Origin: Clostridia bacterium
Lineage (GTDB): Bacteria; Bacillota; Clostridia; Oscillospirales; Acutalibacteraceae
DNA length: 64,000 nucleotides
Direction: 5' to 3'
Assembly (NCBI GenBank): GCA_900767025.1
Contig: CAAFXS010000105.1
Coordinates: 1 to 64,000, forward strand
The notes under the pieces are model-generated. The model was given only the letters and a program-made list of their open reading frames with translations. It did no database searches and was not told the DNA's origin. Numbering within the stretch: the first letter of the stretch is position 1; each line of letters opens with the position of its first letter. Shown here piece after piece: positions 30,298 through 39,142 of this stretch. The position numbers were made by a program, and so were the translations under genes.

Positions 30298-32264
30298 ATT
30301 TCGTTCTCCTTTATCAGATTGTATCTAAGTCCGTTTTGCTCGGCAAATGCCTGAGCCGTGCTGTTTTCGTAAACATTAAGTGTTGTCCGTCTGCTTTTGT
30401 AAAATGCCATTTCGGCTATTTCAACATTTTTGCTTTCAAAGGTAATTGAACGCAAGGTTGTTGAATAAATTGCGTAGTCGCCTATGTACTCAACGCTTGA
30501 GGGAATAGTCAGCTCGGTTACATCAAAGCCCCTGAAGGCAGACTGATTAATCCGCCTTACTCCGTTTTCAATCGTCAGTGACATAAAGTCAACACCGTTA
30601 AAGCAGGAGGCAGGCACAGTCTCAATGCAACCGGGTATTATTACTTCGGTAATACCCTCGCAGTTGTCAAAGGCAAATTCGCCAAGGGATTTAAAGCTTT
30701 CTCCTATCCTGCCGAACTCCACAGAGGCGCAGTAGGAAAATGCAGATGCACCCACATTTTCAAGCCTTGGAATAGCATCAAAATTCATCAGCTCATTATC
30801 GCTGAAGGCACCGTAGCCAACATTTTTGATATTTTCCGCACCGTAGACATTGATTAAGCCAAAGCAATTGCAAAATGCCATTTCGCCCACGGTGTCAACC
30901 CTGCCTGCAAGCACAACGGTTTCAAGATGCATACAGCCGTTGCACACTCTGTCAGGCACGGCGGTAATGCCTTCAGGTAACTTAAAATAGGTGATACCTG
31001 TTTTTTCAAAGGCGCCGTTACCCATTTGGGTGAGTAAATCACTGTAGGTCACATCAGTTAAATTGCCGTCATTCCTAAAAGCATTTTCACCTATTGAGAT
31101 TACATTAGGTGTATTGCACCGGCCAAGATTCAGGCAATCCTCAAAGGCTCCGGGATAAATCACCCTTGCACTGTCAGATGCAAAGGAGGTTATATCCGAA
31201 TTTTTAAAGGGCTTGCCTGTGATTGCATAAACGCTGTTTCCGTCAATTTCATCGGCAACAACATTTTTGCTTTCTCCCTTGTAAGCGGTGATGTAGGCTC
31301 CCTTATCGGCAAGCAGATATTCCCATTGCGAATTACTGCATATTTGAGAATTCCTGGTAGCCTCATCAGGTCTTACGGTTATATCAACCGTTACGGTACA
31401 AGCCTTATAGGTTACCGACAGGGTGTAATTTGCAGTAACATTCATATCAAGATTTCGTGAGTATGCACAGTCCTTTAAGGGAACCGCCCTTTCTGAATTA
31501 TCACTGTACTGTGCGTAAACGGTCAAGCCGTCATATGTCAGCTCCTCACCGAAAATGTAGGCGGTTTTAAAATGCCTGAACTCTGCCCTGATGCCCGTAA
31601 ACACAGGCTCATCGGAGGGCTTTTCGTAAGGGTCGGTGGGCTCTGTTACCTTAACGGTTGTGTTAACAGGTCTGTATTTATTGTTACTTTCAGTTGTTTC
31701 GGTAACAGCTTCGGATTTTGTTGTTTCAGCCTTTTCCCACTTAACCGATCTTTCCGTTGTTACCTGCGAAACTTTTGTTGCTGGACGCGTTGTTGTTTCC
31801 TTAACAGGAACAAAAACCTCCGTGTTCAATTCTCCGTTATTGTTATTGTTATCGTCATCATCATTTCTGAAAACAGACGCAATGGAGCTTGTAATTTCTT
31901 TTACAATATCAACTCCGGTAACCGCTTTGACAGCAGCATTGACGGTAAATGTACTGGTTGCAATCATTGCTGCCACAATAGCGGCTCGAAGCGCAATATT
32001 CAGTTTTTTCCATGAGCTTCTTTGGGGATTAACAATTTGCTTAATGCTGTTACAGGTCAGCACAAGGTGCAGCACAGGTGCCGAGGATTTGTCATATTCA
32101 AGCTCACTGATAGCATTAACGCAATCGTCAATTAAATCGCAATCAGGGTTTTCTTTTTCAAGCTCTTCATCAATTACCTGATTTAAAAATTCAATCAAAT
32201 CAATATTTGATTTTGATTCTTCAAGTAATGCCGTAAGATTTCTTTCATTTACCGTGATTTCCAC
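30294..32264 (-). CDS. Membrane-anchored LRR protein with cytoplasmic domain, possible anti-sigma factor
   Basis: 656 residues. A cytoplasmic acidic N-terminus (about 1-85, helical) is followed by one transmembrane helix (about 88-112, IALRAAIVAAMIATSTFTVNA), an Asn/Asp-rich and Thr/Ser/Glu-rich linker (about 130-210), a bacterial Ig-like (Big_3-type) domain (about 222-300) and LRR_5/BspA repeats to the end. It starts with GTG one base after the sigma-factor stop, with AGGAGG inside the sigma gene. A single-pass protein with an intracellular domain encoded directly after an ECF sigma is the usual arrangement for an anti-sigma factor; that role is inferred. Overlaps the giant LRR gene by 4 nt. 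Confidence 0.8.
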   Translation of the reverse strand: MEITVNERNLTALLEESKSNIDLIEFLNQVIDEELEKENPDCDLIDDCVNAISELEYDKSSAPVLHLVLTCNSIKQIVNPQRSSWKKLNIALRAAIVAAMIATSTFTVNAAVKAVTGVDIVKEITSSIASVFRNDDDDNNNNNGELNTEVFVPVKETTTRPATKVSQVTTERSVKWEKAETTKSEAVTETTESNNKYRPVNTTVKVTEPTDPYEKPSDEPVFTGIRAEFRHFKTAYIFGEELTYDGLTVYAQYSDNSERAVPLKDCAYSRNLDMNVTANYTLSVTYKACTVTVDITVRPDEATRNSQICSNSQWEYLLADKGAYITAYKGESKNVVADEIDGNSVYAITGKPFKNSDITSFASDSARVIYPGAFEDCLNLGRCNTPNVISIGENAFRNDGNLTDVTYSDLLTQMGNGAFEKTGITYFKLPEGITAVPDRVCNGCMHLETVVLAGRVDTVGEMAFCNCFGLINVYGAENIKNVGYGAFSDNELMNFDAIPRLENVGASAFSYCASVEFGRIGESFKSLGEFAFDNCEGITEVIIPGCIETVPASCFNGVDFMSLTIENGVRRINQSAFRGFDVTELTIPSSVEYIGDYAIYSTTLRSITFESKNVEIAEMAFYKSRRTTLNVYENSTAQAFAEQNGLRYNLIKENEI

Positions 32265-32265
32265 A

Positions 32266-32817
32266 CTAACTGCCTCCTTTCCTAAATTCTGTTAATACCG
32301 GATCGACTAAATTTTTTACTTTCGTTCTAAGCCTTGATGTTCTGTTTGCAACAGCAGACGGCGGTATACCGAGGATAATACCAATCTCCTTAAGCGAGCG
32401 TTTTTCTATGTATTTCAGTCGGTATAATTCTTTTTCCTTTTCATTAAGCTGAGCCAACAGGATTTCCTTGGCTTTTTCAATGTTAATGCCTATATCCTGC
32501 TCCTGCTCAAATTCGTCTTCAACATATACTGCTTTGCCTTCAGCCTCATCAAGACTTTGGGTGTGCATGGCATTTTTAATGTGTTTTTCTTTAGCCTTCA
32601 GCACCATTATGTTAGCCGTTTTGTAAAGGAACGCCCTGGGGTTATCAAACTGTTCGCCGTCAAGGAGCTTTCGGTAAAACAGGCAAAAGGTTTCCTGCAC
32701 ACAGTCGTTAGTCATATCCACTGCATCGCCCAAACGAACGGCACAAAACTTTTCAATAGCCTTGCTGTACCGTGAAAATGACAGCTCAAGCTGCTCATCT
32801 GCATAGGACTTGCCCAC
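32266..32817 (-). CDS. ECF-type RNA polymerase sigma factor
   Basis: 183 residues with region 2 (about 20-85; DCVQETFCLFYRKLL and NPRAFLYKTANIMV) and region 4 HTH (about 125-175; LNEKEKELYRLKYIEKRSLKEIGIILGIPPSAVANR), joined by an acidic linker, the plan of extracytoplasmic-function sigma factors. The GTG at 32817 is chosen because AAAGGAGGG lies 6 nt upstream; a TTG at 32835 precedes that site. It heads a three-gene unit with the membrane LRR protein and the giant LRR/dockerin protein, so it most likely controls them, perhaps autoregulated. It is divergent from typA. Confidence 0.88.
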   Translation of the reverse strand: MGKSYADEQLELSFSRYSKAIEKFCAVRLGDAVDMTNDCVQETFCLFYRKLLDGEQFDNPRAFLYKTANIMVLKAKEKHIKNAMHTQSLDEAEGKAVYVEDEFEQEQDIGINIEKAKEILLAQLNEKEKELYRLKYIEKRSLKEIGIILGIPPSAVANRTSRLRTKVKNLVDPVLTEFRKGGS

Positions 32818-32974
32818 AGCGTTCCCTCCTTTCAATTCAAAGTCAAATTTGGCTTTTCATATATTAGTCCGTGAAAATACCAAATATATCAAAAATTTCT
32901 GCCTTTTTAAATATACCACATTACACCTGTGTAATAAAGTGATAAATCCGTTAATAAAATAGTATAATACCCTC

Positions 32975-33003
32975 TTGCCAAGTCGTGTGTTAAGTGGTAG
33001 AAT
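32975..33003 (+). promoter_or_regulatory. Sigma-A promoter of typA
   Basis: TTGCCA (32975-32980), 17-nt spacer, TAGAAT (32998-33003), 33 nt before the TTG start. Confidence 0.6.
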
Positions 33004-33035
33004 ACAAGCGATTGTTTTAATATGAAGGTGATGAA

Positions 33036-34859
33036 TTGACAAAGATAGAAAATTTGCGCAACATAGCGATAATCGCCCATGTTGACCACGGCAAAACAAC
33101 ACTTGTAGACGAGATGCTCCACCAAAGCGGTATCTTCCGTGATAACGAGGAGGTTGCCGAAAGAGTTATGGACTCCAACGACCTTGAAAGAGAAAGGGGT
33201 ATCACAATTCTTTCAAAAAACACCTCAATACATTATAAGGACACTAAAATTAACATAGTTGACACACCGGGTCACGCTGATTTCGGCGGTGAGGTTGAGC
33301 GTATTCTCACAATGGTTGACGGCGTTCTCCTTCTTGTTGACGCCTTTGAGGGCTGTATGCCGCAAACAAGATTTGTTCTTAAAAAAGCTCTGGGTCTTAA
33401 CAAAACTCCCTTGGTGGTTGTTAACAAAATTGACCGTGACGGTGCAAGGCCCGAGGAGGTTGTGGACGAGGTACTTGACCTTTTCATTGAGCTTGGCGCC
33501 AGCGATGAGCAAATTGAATTTCCCGTTGTTTATGCATCTGCAAGAAACGGTTATTCAAGCCTTGACCCTAATGACCGTCAGGGTGATATGCGTCCTTTAC
33601 TTGACGCAATTCTTGAGCATATTCCCTGCCCGGAGGGTGATATTGACGGCCCTGCACAGATACTTTTCAGCTCTCTTGAGTATGACGATTATGTTGGCAG
33701 AATCGGTATCGGCAGAGTTGAAAGAGGAACAATTAAGGTTAACACTCCTTATGTGCTTTGCAGGCAGGACGGCACACAGGAAAACATTAAATTTTCAAAA
33801 ATATATCAGTTCGAGGGCCTTAAAAGAGTTGACTGCACCCAGGCAAAATGCGGTGATTTGGTAAGCGTTGCAGGTGTTGCAGACCTGAACATAGGCGAAA
33901 CCGCCTGCGACCCCGAATGTGTTGAGCCCTTGCCTTTTGTAAAAATAGACGAGCCTACCATTTCAATGAATTTCATTGTTAACGATTCCCCCTTTGCAGG
34001 CAGAGAGGGCAAGTATGTTACCTCAAGAAATCTCCGTGACAGGCTTTTCAAGGAGGTTGAAACCAATGTTTCAATGCGTGTTGAGGAAACGGACAGCATG
34101 GACACCTTTAAGGTATCCGGCAGAGGTGAGCTTCACCTTTCAATCCTTATTGAAACCATGCGCAGAGAGAATTATGAATTTCAGGTATCCCGTCCTCAGG
34201 TAATTATGAAAAAGGATGAAAAGGGCAGAACCCTTGAACCCATAGAGCTTGCAATTATCGAGGTGCCCGAGGAATATGTGGGCTCGGTTATGGAAAAGCT
34301 TTGCTCACGCAAGGGCGAAATTGAAAATATGGACACCCGCTCAACAGGCATGACCCACCTTGAAATCAAAATCCCCTCCCGCGGCTTAATCGGTTACAGA
34401 AGCGAATTTCTTACCGACACCAACGGCAACGGAATTATGAATCAGCTTTTTGTTGGATATGAGGAATACAAGGGCGATATTGCCACAAGGAGCAGAGGCT
34501 CAATCGTTGTTCACGAAACAGGCACCACCACAGGCTACGGTCTTTGGAACACCCAGGACAGAGGCAAGCTGTTCCTTGGACCCGGTGTTGAGGTTTACGA
34601 GGGTATGATTGCAGGCGAATGTGCAAAGGACGAGGATATTGTTTGCAATGTCTGCAAGAAAAAGCATGTAACAAATACCCGAGCAAGCGGCAGTGACGAG
34701 GCGTTAAAGCTTGTTCCACCCACTACCCTGTCCCTTGAACAGAGTATGGAGTTCCTTGCCGACGACGAATTGCTGGAGGTTACACCCAAATCCCTGAGAT
34801 TGAGAAAAACAATTCTTGACAAATCTCTCCGCCTCAAAGCCGAGAGCAGAAAAAAATAA
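33036..34859 (+). CDS. typA: Translational GTPase TypA/BipA
   Basis: A 607-residue ribosome-associated GTPase. G1 is AHVDHGKTT (about 14-22), switch I RGITI, G3 DTPGHADFGGE, G4 NKIDR, followed by beta-barrel domain II, EF-G-like domains III and V and the TypA-specific C-terminal domain (LKLVPPTTLSLEQSMEFL). It aids ribosome assembly and stress adaptation. It begins with TTG: AAGGTGA lies 6 nt upstream, and the two ATGs nearby (33022, 33031) are out of frame. hemW follows 20 nt later in the same direction. Confidence 0.96.
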   Translation: MTKIENLRNIAIIAHVDHGKTTLVDEMLHQSGIFRDNEEVAERVMDSNDLERERGITILSKNTSIHYKDTKINIVDTPGHADFGGEVERILTMVDGVLLLVDAFEGCMPQTRFVLKKALGLNKTPLVVVNKIDRDGARPEEVVDEVLDLFIELGASDEQIEFPVVYASARNGYSSLDPNDRQGDMRPLLDAILEHIPCPEGDIDGPAQILFSSLEYDDYVGRIGIGRVERGTIKVNTPYVLCRQDGTQENIKFSKIYQFEGLKRVDCTQAKCGDLVSVAGVADLNIGETACDPECVEPLPFVKIDEPTISMNFIVNDSPFAGREGKYVTSRNLRDRLFKEVETNVSMRVEETDSMDTFKVSGRGELHLSILIETMRRENYEFQVSRPQVIMKKDEKGRTLEPIELAIIEVPEEYVGSVMEKLCSRKGEIENMDTRSTGMTHLEIKIPSRGLIGYRSEFLTDTNGNGIMNQLFVGYEEYKGDIATRSRGSIVVHETGTTTGYGLWNTQDRGKLFLGPGVEVYEGMIAGECAKDEDIVCNVCKKKHVTNTRASGSDEALKLVPPTTLSLEQSMEFLADDELLEVTPKSLRLRKTILDKSLRLKAESRKK

Positions 34860-34879
34860 TTTAAAAGGAGTGTGATAAT

Positions 34880-35908
34880 ATGGGCGCAGGTTTATATTTT
34901 CACATTCCTTTTTGCCGTTTTAAGTGTCCCTACTGTGATTTTTACAGTGTGAAATACGAAAAGGAGCTTGCTGAAAAATATACAGACAGGCTTATTGAAG
35001 AAATAAAAAAATACAACGGCCGCTTTGACACAATTTATTTCGGCGGAGGAACGCCGAGTATTATTGAACCCGAGCTTTTGGGCAAAATAATAACTGCATC
35101 AAAAAATCAATTTGATATTTCGAAAAATGCGGAAATTACGGTTGAATGTAATCCCTCAAAAAATCTTGAAAGGGATTTTGAAAAATACGCTCAATACGGA
35201 ATTAACCGCATAAGCATCGGGATGCAAAGTGCAAGAAACGAGGAACGCTTTGCTCTTGGAAGGTCCGCAGGACAGCCGGAGGTTATGAAAGCCGTTAACG
35301 ATGCGAAAAAAGCAGGCATTACTAACATCAGCCTTGACGTTATGCTTGGTACACCAAAGCAGACCCTTGAAAGCCTTGACGAAACCTTTGAGTTTATTGA
35401 TAAAGCAAATGTCACCCATATCAGTGCATATATGCTTAAAATTGAGGAGGGTACAAAGTTTTTTGAATTAAAGGACAGGCTTGCCCTGCCTGATGAGGAC
35501 ACCACGGCTGAAATGTATCTTAAAACCGTTGACGAATTGAAAAAGCTTGGTTTTAATCAATATGAAATCAGCAATTTTGCCAAGCCCGGTTTTGAAAGCA
35601 AACACAATCTTAAATACTGGCTACTTGAGGATTATTTGGGCATCGGTGCATCGGCACATTCAATGTGGAGAGGTAAAAGATTTTATTATGACAGAAATCT
35701 CAACCTTATTGACGACGGCACCGGAGGAAGTGACGAAGAAAAAATAATGCTTGGATTAAGGCTTACCGAAGGTATCGACAAATCACTTGTAACAAATGAT
35801 TACAAAAAATTCGTAAAAATGGGTCTTATGACAGACAAGGGCGAAAAAATTTCTCTTACACCAAAGGGAATGCTGGTAAGTAATTTAATAATCAGCGAAT
35901 TAATTTAG
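34880..35908 (+). CDS. hemW: HemW-like radical SAM protein (coproporphyrinogen oxidase-like, heme chaperone)
   Basis: 342 residues. The radical SAM motif is CRFKCPYCDF (CxxxCxxC, about Cys 12, 16 and 19), followed by the FGGGTPS motif and the RISIGMQS block. True HemN has a cysteine before CxxxCxxC plus a longer C-terminus; this protein lacks these, so it is HemW, which binds heme and inserts it into respiratory enzymes, rather than an oxidase. AAGGAG precedes the ATG. It is 20 nt after typA, and its terminator lies at 35909-35947. Confidence 0.92.
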   Translation: MGAGLYFHIPFCRFKCPYCDFYSVKYEKELAEKYTDRLIEEIKKYNGRFDTIYFGGGTPSIIEPELLGKIITASKNQFDISKNAEITVECNPSKNLERDFEKYAQYGINRISIGMQSARNEERFALGRSAGQPEVMKAVNDAKKAGITNISLDVMLGTPKQTLESLDETFEFIDKANVTHISAYMLKIEEGTKFFELKDRLALPDEDTTAEMYLKTVDELKKLGFNQYEISNFAKPGFESKHNLKYWLLEDYLGIGASAHSMWRGKRFYYDRNLNLIDDGTGGSDEEKIMLGLRLTEGIDKSLVTNDYKKFVKMGLMTDKGEKISLTPKGMLVSNLIISELI

Positions 35909-35947
35909 CTCCTTTCGGCAACAATAAGCACGAAAGGAGTTTTTATT
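35909..35947 (+). terminator. Intrinsic terminator after hemW that also carries the next gene's ribosome site
   Basis: CTCCTTTCG (35909-35917), a 13-nt loop, CGAAAGGAG (35931-35939), then TTTTTATT. The 3' arm AAAGGAG is also the Shine-Dalgarno of the gene starting at 35948, so the same hairpin could end hemW transcription and hide the ribosome site in read-through mRNA. Confidence 0.65.
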
Positions 35948-36106
35948 ATGCCCGATATGTTTAATCTAACACCGCAGATGCAGGAATATTTTGATGCCCT
36001 ACCGGAAATGATTCAGGAATCAATTATCCAAAGCGGTGCAAAAATCAACTCACTGGAGGATTTAAAGGCTATTGCAGAGGGTGCGCAGAAGGGTGCACAG
36101 GGATAA
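35948..36106 (+). CDS. Small conserved-looking protein of unknown function
   Basis: 52 residues beginning MPDMFNLTPQMQEYFDALPEMIQESIIQSG and ending in an Ala/Gln/Gly-rich tail (AEGAQKGAQG). Acidic, helical, no membrane segment. Its ribosome site (AAAGGAG) lies 8 nt upstream inside the preceding terminator stem. The stop overlaps the start region of the next small gene, so the two are likely coupled. I do not recognise a named family. Confidence 0.65.
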   Translation: MPDMFNLTPQMQEYFDALPEMIQESIIQSGAKINSLEDLKAIAEGAQKGAQG

Positions 36107-36347
36107 GGAAAATCCTCAGCAGACCATAAGCAGTCTTAACAATTTCAATGTTCCGTCAAAGACAGAAAAGCACAAAAAAAGCTATAAGGAAAAATATCAG
36201 CTTGACCCGTCAATAACAAATAAATATGCAAGCTGGGTAAGCAATCCCACCGTTCAGCCCGACGAAATAACCGAAATGGGCGTTCCCATTCCCGACGAGC
36301 TGAACACGGAATTTTCAAAGGAATATCAAGAGGAAAATAAACTGTAA
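36072..36347 (+). CDS. Small basic protein of unknown function
   Basis: Up to 91 residues; no ATG start. In-frame TTG (36072), GTG (36081) and GTG (36093) are all possible, and coupling to the overlapping upstream gene (stop at 36104-36106) probably decides initiation. The body (TISSLNNFNVPSK...EKYQLDPSITNKYASWVSNP...GVPIPDELN) is basic to neutral and soluble, with no domain I recognise. A terminator follows at 36362. The clean long frame and coupled arrangement favour a real gene. Confidence 0.6.
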   Translation: MQRVRRRVHRDKENPQQTISSLNNFNVPSKTEKHKKSYKEKYQLDPSITNKYASWVSNPTVQPDEITEMGVPIPDELNTEFSKEYQEENKL

Positions 36348-36361
36348 TCTGCTGAGGAAAG

Positions 36362-36393
36362 CACCGTCAGATATAATTGACGGTGTTTTATTT
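36362..36393 (+). terminator. Intrinsic terminator of the small-gene pair
   Basis: CACCGTCA (36362-36369), 8-nt loop, TGACGGTG (36378-36385), then TTTTATTT. Confidence 0.8.
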
Positions 36394-36444
36394 ATAAACA
36401 AAGTATAAATATTAAAATTATGTAAAATAAATGTTAAAAAAATA

Positions 36445-36473
36445 TTGTTTTATCCTAACAGCAATGCTATAAT
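36445..36473 (+). promoter_or_regulatory. Sigma-A promoter of the first GPH transporter
   Basis: TTGTTT (36445-36450), 17-nt spacer, TATAAT (36468-36473), 34 nt upstream of the start codon. Confidence 0.7.
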
Positions 36474-36506
36474 GAATTGAAAAAATTTTGGAAATGGGGT
36501 TATCTT

Positions 36507-38027
36507 ATGGCAAAAAGCAAGGCCGCTGCCGCAAGCACCGGCACCGGCGAAAAAAAGTATATGAAGCCATCAGAGATTGTCACCTTCGGTATAGGCCTTT
36601 TCGGCGTAGCCCTTTTAACAGGCTGGATGCCGGACTATACAATGACCTTCTTTGCTGACTTCGCATTCAAGGGCAAGGGCTTTGACTCTGCACAGCTTGC
36701 AACCGTTGTTTCAAGCGTTTTCGGCTTGGCAGGTATTGTAGGCGCTGTGTGTGAGCTGATTATCGGTATGCTTGTTGACCGTACTAAAACATCTCTCGGC
36801 AAGGTTAAGCCCTGGGTTGGCTTCGGTGCAATTCCGCTGGCAATTATCTCAATGCTGGTGTTTGTTGCTCCCAACACATCATCCTTTACAATCGCAACAA
36901 TTTGGATGTTTGTGATTTATTCACTTTATACCGCAATTTCCTGTGCGGTTGAATCCCCCTCAAACTGCTTCGGTGCACTTTGCTCTCCTAATCCGAAGGA
37001 AAGGTCAACTGCAATTTCAATTGCCTCCTTCCTTCGTTCGGTAGGTCAGTCAGGCGGTCAGGTAGTTATCATTGTTGTGCCTGCACTTATGAAGCTGCTT
37101 ATGGGTCAGCAGCAGTACAAGAACGCAGAGGGACAGGGCCTTGACCTTATTATTTCAACTGCTATCTGTGCACTGGGTATGGTTATCTTTGTTATGATTT
37201 TCTTTGCAAACAACAAGGAGCGTGTTCCCTATACTCAGGAAAAGGTTTCACTTGTTGAGTCCATTAAGCTTGTATTTACCAACAAAAATCTGCTTATGGT
37301 TTCTCTTACAAAGCTTTTCGGCTTCGGCAGAGGCGTTTACGGTACAGTATCACTTTACATAGCTGTTTACCTTCTGGGCTCAAAGGGCTTAAAGCTTGCG
37401 CTTATGCTTCCTATGGGTATAGGCACAGCAGTAGGTACTCTGCTTGTAAACCTTGTTCTTAAAAAGTTCTCCACAAAAAGAACTTATATCCTCTTCTGTA
37501 TCTACGGTGCTTCAGCCCTTGCAATTCTGTTCCTTGTTTCAAAGGGCATCGGCTTCAACAGCACACTTATCGTTCCGTTCCTTATTCTTAATTTCTTCTG
37601 CGGAATTCAGCACGGCAACACAAATGTTACACCTAATATTATGATCGCCGACTGTATTGATGAAATGGAATATAAAACAGGCAAAAGGCAGGAGGGTCTT
37701 GCCTATGCCGGATACGGTCTGTTCTCCAAGATTGCATCAGCAGGTACAAAGTGGCTTGCTCCTACACTTGTTTACACCTGGAGCCATTATCAGTTCTCCA
37801 ACAGTGCAAACATAGCATATGCTACCCAGTCGGACAGCACGCTTAACAGATTCCTTGCTATTTATACAATTATTCCTGCCGTTTTCGTTATTCTTCAGTT
37901 TATACCGATTTTATTCTATGATATGGTGGGCGAGAAGAAGGAAAGGATTACTGCTGCTCTTGCCGAAAGAAGAGCACAGAATGCCGAAACCGACGAAGCT
38001 GACAGCAATGATGAAAATGCAGGTTAA
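36507..38027 (+). CDS. GPH-family sugar:cation symporter (MFS superfamily)
   Basis: 506 residues with about 12 hydrophobic segments. The loop GMLVDRTKTSLGKVKPW between helices 2 and 3 is the glycoside-pentoside-hexuronide symporter motif, and NKERVPY after helix 6 is also typical. The hydrophilic N-terminus is rich in Lys/Ala and the C-terminus ends in ALAERRAQNAE plus an acidic tail, shared with the second transporter at 40848 (ALAERRAKK), so the two are paralogues. The ATG at 36507 has GGGG 8 nt upstream; an upstream TTG at 36477 lies just behind the -10. The substrate (a glycoside or related sugar) cannot be read. Confidence 0.85.
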   Translation: MAKSKAAAASTGTGEKKYMKPSEIVTFGIGLFGVALLTGWMPDYTMTFFADFAFKGKGFDSAQLATVVSSVFGLAGIVGAVCELIIGMLVDRTKTSLGKVKPWVGFGAIPLAIISMLVFVAPNTSSFTIATIWMFVIYSLYTAISCAVESPSNCFGALCSPNPKERSTAISIASFLRSVGQSGGQVVIIVVPALMKLLMGQQQYKNAEGQGLDLIISTAICALGMVIFVMIFFANNKERVPYTQEKVSLVESIKLVFTNKNLLMVSLTKLFGFGRGVYGTVSLYIAVYLLGSKGLKLALMLPMGIGTAVGTLLVNLVLKKFSTKRTYILFCIYGASALAILFLVSKGIGFNSTLIVPFLILNFFCGIQHGNTNVTPNIMIADCIDEMEYKTGKRQEGLAYAGYGLFSKIASAGTKWLAPTLVYTWSHYQFSNSANIAYATQSDSTLNRFLAIYTIIPAVFVILQFIPILFYDMVGEKKERITAALAERRAQNAETDEADSNDENAG

Positions 38028-38042
38028 GGAGGGAAGGTAAAA

Positions 38043-39095
38043 ATGGCTGAAACAAAAGAGAAAAAAGGCTTCAGAGCCGGTGCATACGCAGTGTTCGCAG
38101 GTGTGATTGTAGCCGTTATTCTTGTTGTGCTTACGATTTTTGCTTTCACAACAAGATATACTGCATTTTCACCCGAAAAGGTTGCCCAGGCATACACCGA
38201 CTGCATTGTTCAGACAGGCGACGGCTATAACGCATACAAAAACACACTTGTTTCAAAAAATATGAAATACGGTGATTTTATCAGGGAAGCTTATATGGCA
38301 CCTTATGTAAATGACGGCGACGATGTTGCCCAGGCAGATTTTGTGGGCACAGGCAGTGAGCAAGAGCAAACTGCTATTGACACCGTATATAATACTATGT
38401 ATGACTATTACATTGAGCTTATAAATACCTATGGATATGACAATTACGACGCAATCTTTTCCAACTATTTTGAAAAGCTCTGCCAGGTAAGACAGCAGAT
38501 TTACGGCGATGAATATATGGATACCGATTATATGTTCGGTGCCTTTGAATCAAATGTTGACACCTATGGCAAATCGCTGACAGGTACCGACAGGGTAATT
38601 GCCTCCGACAACAAAACAATCACCCAGGAAAAAACCGTGGGTAAATATCAGGAAATGTTCGGCGTTGAAACTCAGGTTGAGGCTGAAGATGTTATCGACG
38701 GTAAAAAGCAGACCGTTACAGAATCAAAGCTTGTTTATAAGCTCACTTCAACAGTTAAGGACTGCACCGAGCTTTCTGCCGACGAAACAAGTGCTTATGT
38801 TGCAGAATATAAGGAAAGAATTTCACCGGTAGCAGCAAGCGGTGAGGCTAAAGCCGATATGTTTGGGCTGGTTGATACCGACAAAAAGCATACACCTAAA
38901 TCAAATATGATTAACGCATTTGCAGGTCTTGACTGCTCCGACAGTATCACATCTGTTGCAAAGGCAACCGTTGAGGTAACCACTGATGACGGCGCTGTTG
39001 TTGCAACACAGGTGGTTTATGTTGTAGAAATCGGAAACAGCTGGTATGTTGACAACACAAATGTTGACACCTCTGCACTCTATCTTGCAAAATAA
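38043..39095 (+). CDS. Single-pass membrane protein of unknown function with large outer domain
   Basis: 350 residues: a short basic cytoplasmic start, one transmembrane helix (about 12-38), then an acidic extracellular domain (about 40-350) with many Tyr and Asp, predicted mixed helix then beta (KATVEVTTDDGAVVATQVVYVVEIGNSWYVDN at the end, an NTF2-like or lipoprotein-like strand pattern). It follows the first GPH transporter by 15 nt, with GGAGGG upstream, so they form an operon; an accessory part in transport or binding is possible. No family recognised. Confidence 0.7.
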   Translation: MAETKEKKGFRAGAYAVFAGVIVAVILVVLTIFAFTTRYTAFSPEKVAQAYTDCIVQTGDGYNAYKNTLVSKNMKYGDFIREAYMAPYVNDGDDVAQADFVGTGSEQEQTAIDTVYNTMYDYYIELINTYGYDNYDAIFSNYFEKLCQVRQQIYGDEYMDTDYMFGAFESNVDTYGKSLTGTDRVIASDNKTITQEKTVGKYQEMFGVETQVEAEDVIDGKKQTVTESKLVYKLTSTVKDCTELSADETSAYVAEYKERISPVAASGEAKADMFGLVDTDKKHTPKSNMINAFAGLDCSDSITSVAKATVEVTTDDGAVVATQVVYVVEIGNSWYVDNTNVDTSALYLAK

Positions 39096-39109
39096 AAAAC
39101 AAACAAATT

Positions 39110-39136
39110 GCCCCGCAGATACCTGCGGGGCTTTGT
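39110..39136. terminator. Intrinsic terminator of the GPH transporter operon
   Basis: GCCCCGCAG (39110-39118), loop ATAC, CTGCGGGGC (39123-39131), then TTTGTT. The strong GC stem may also serve the convergent TetR gene. Confidence 0.85.
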
Positions 39137-39142
39137 TGATAT

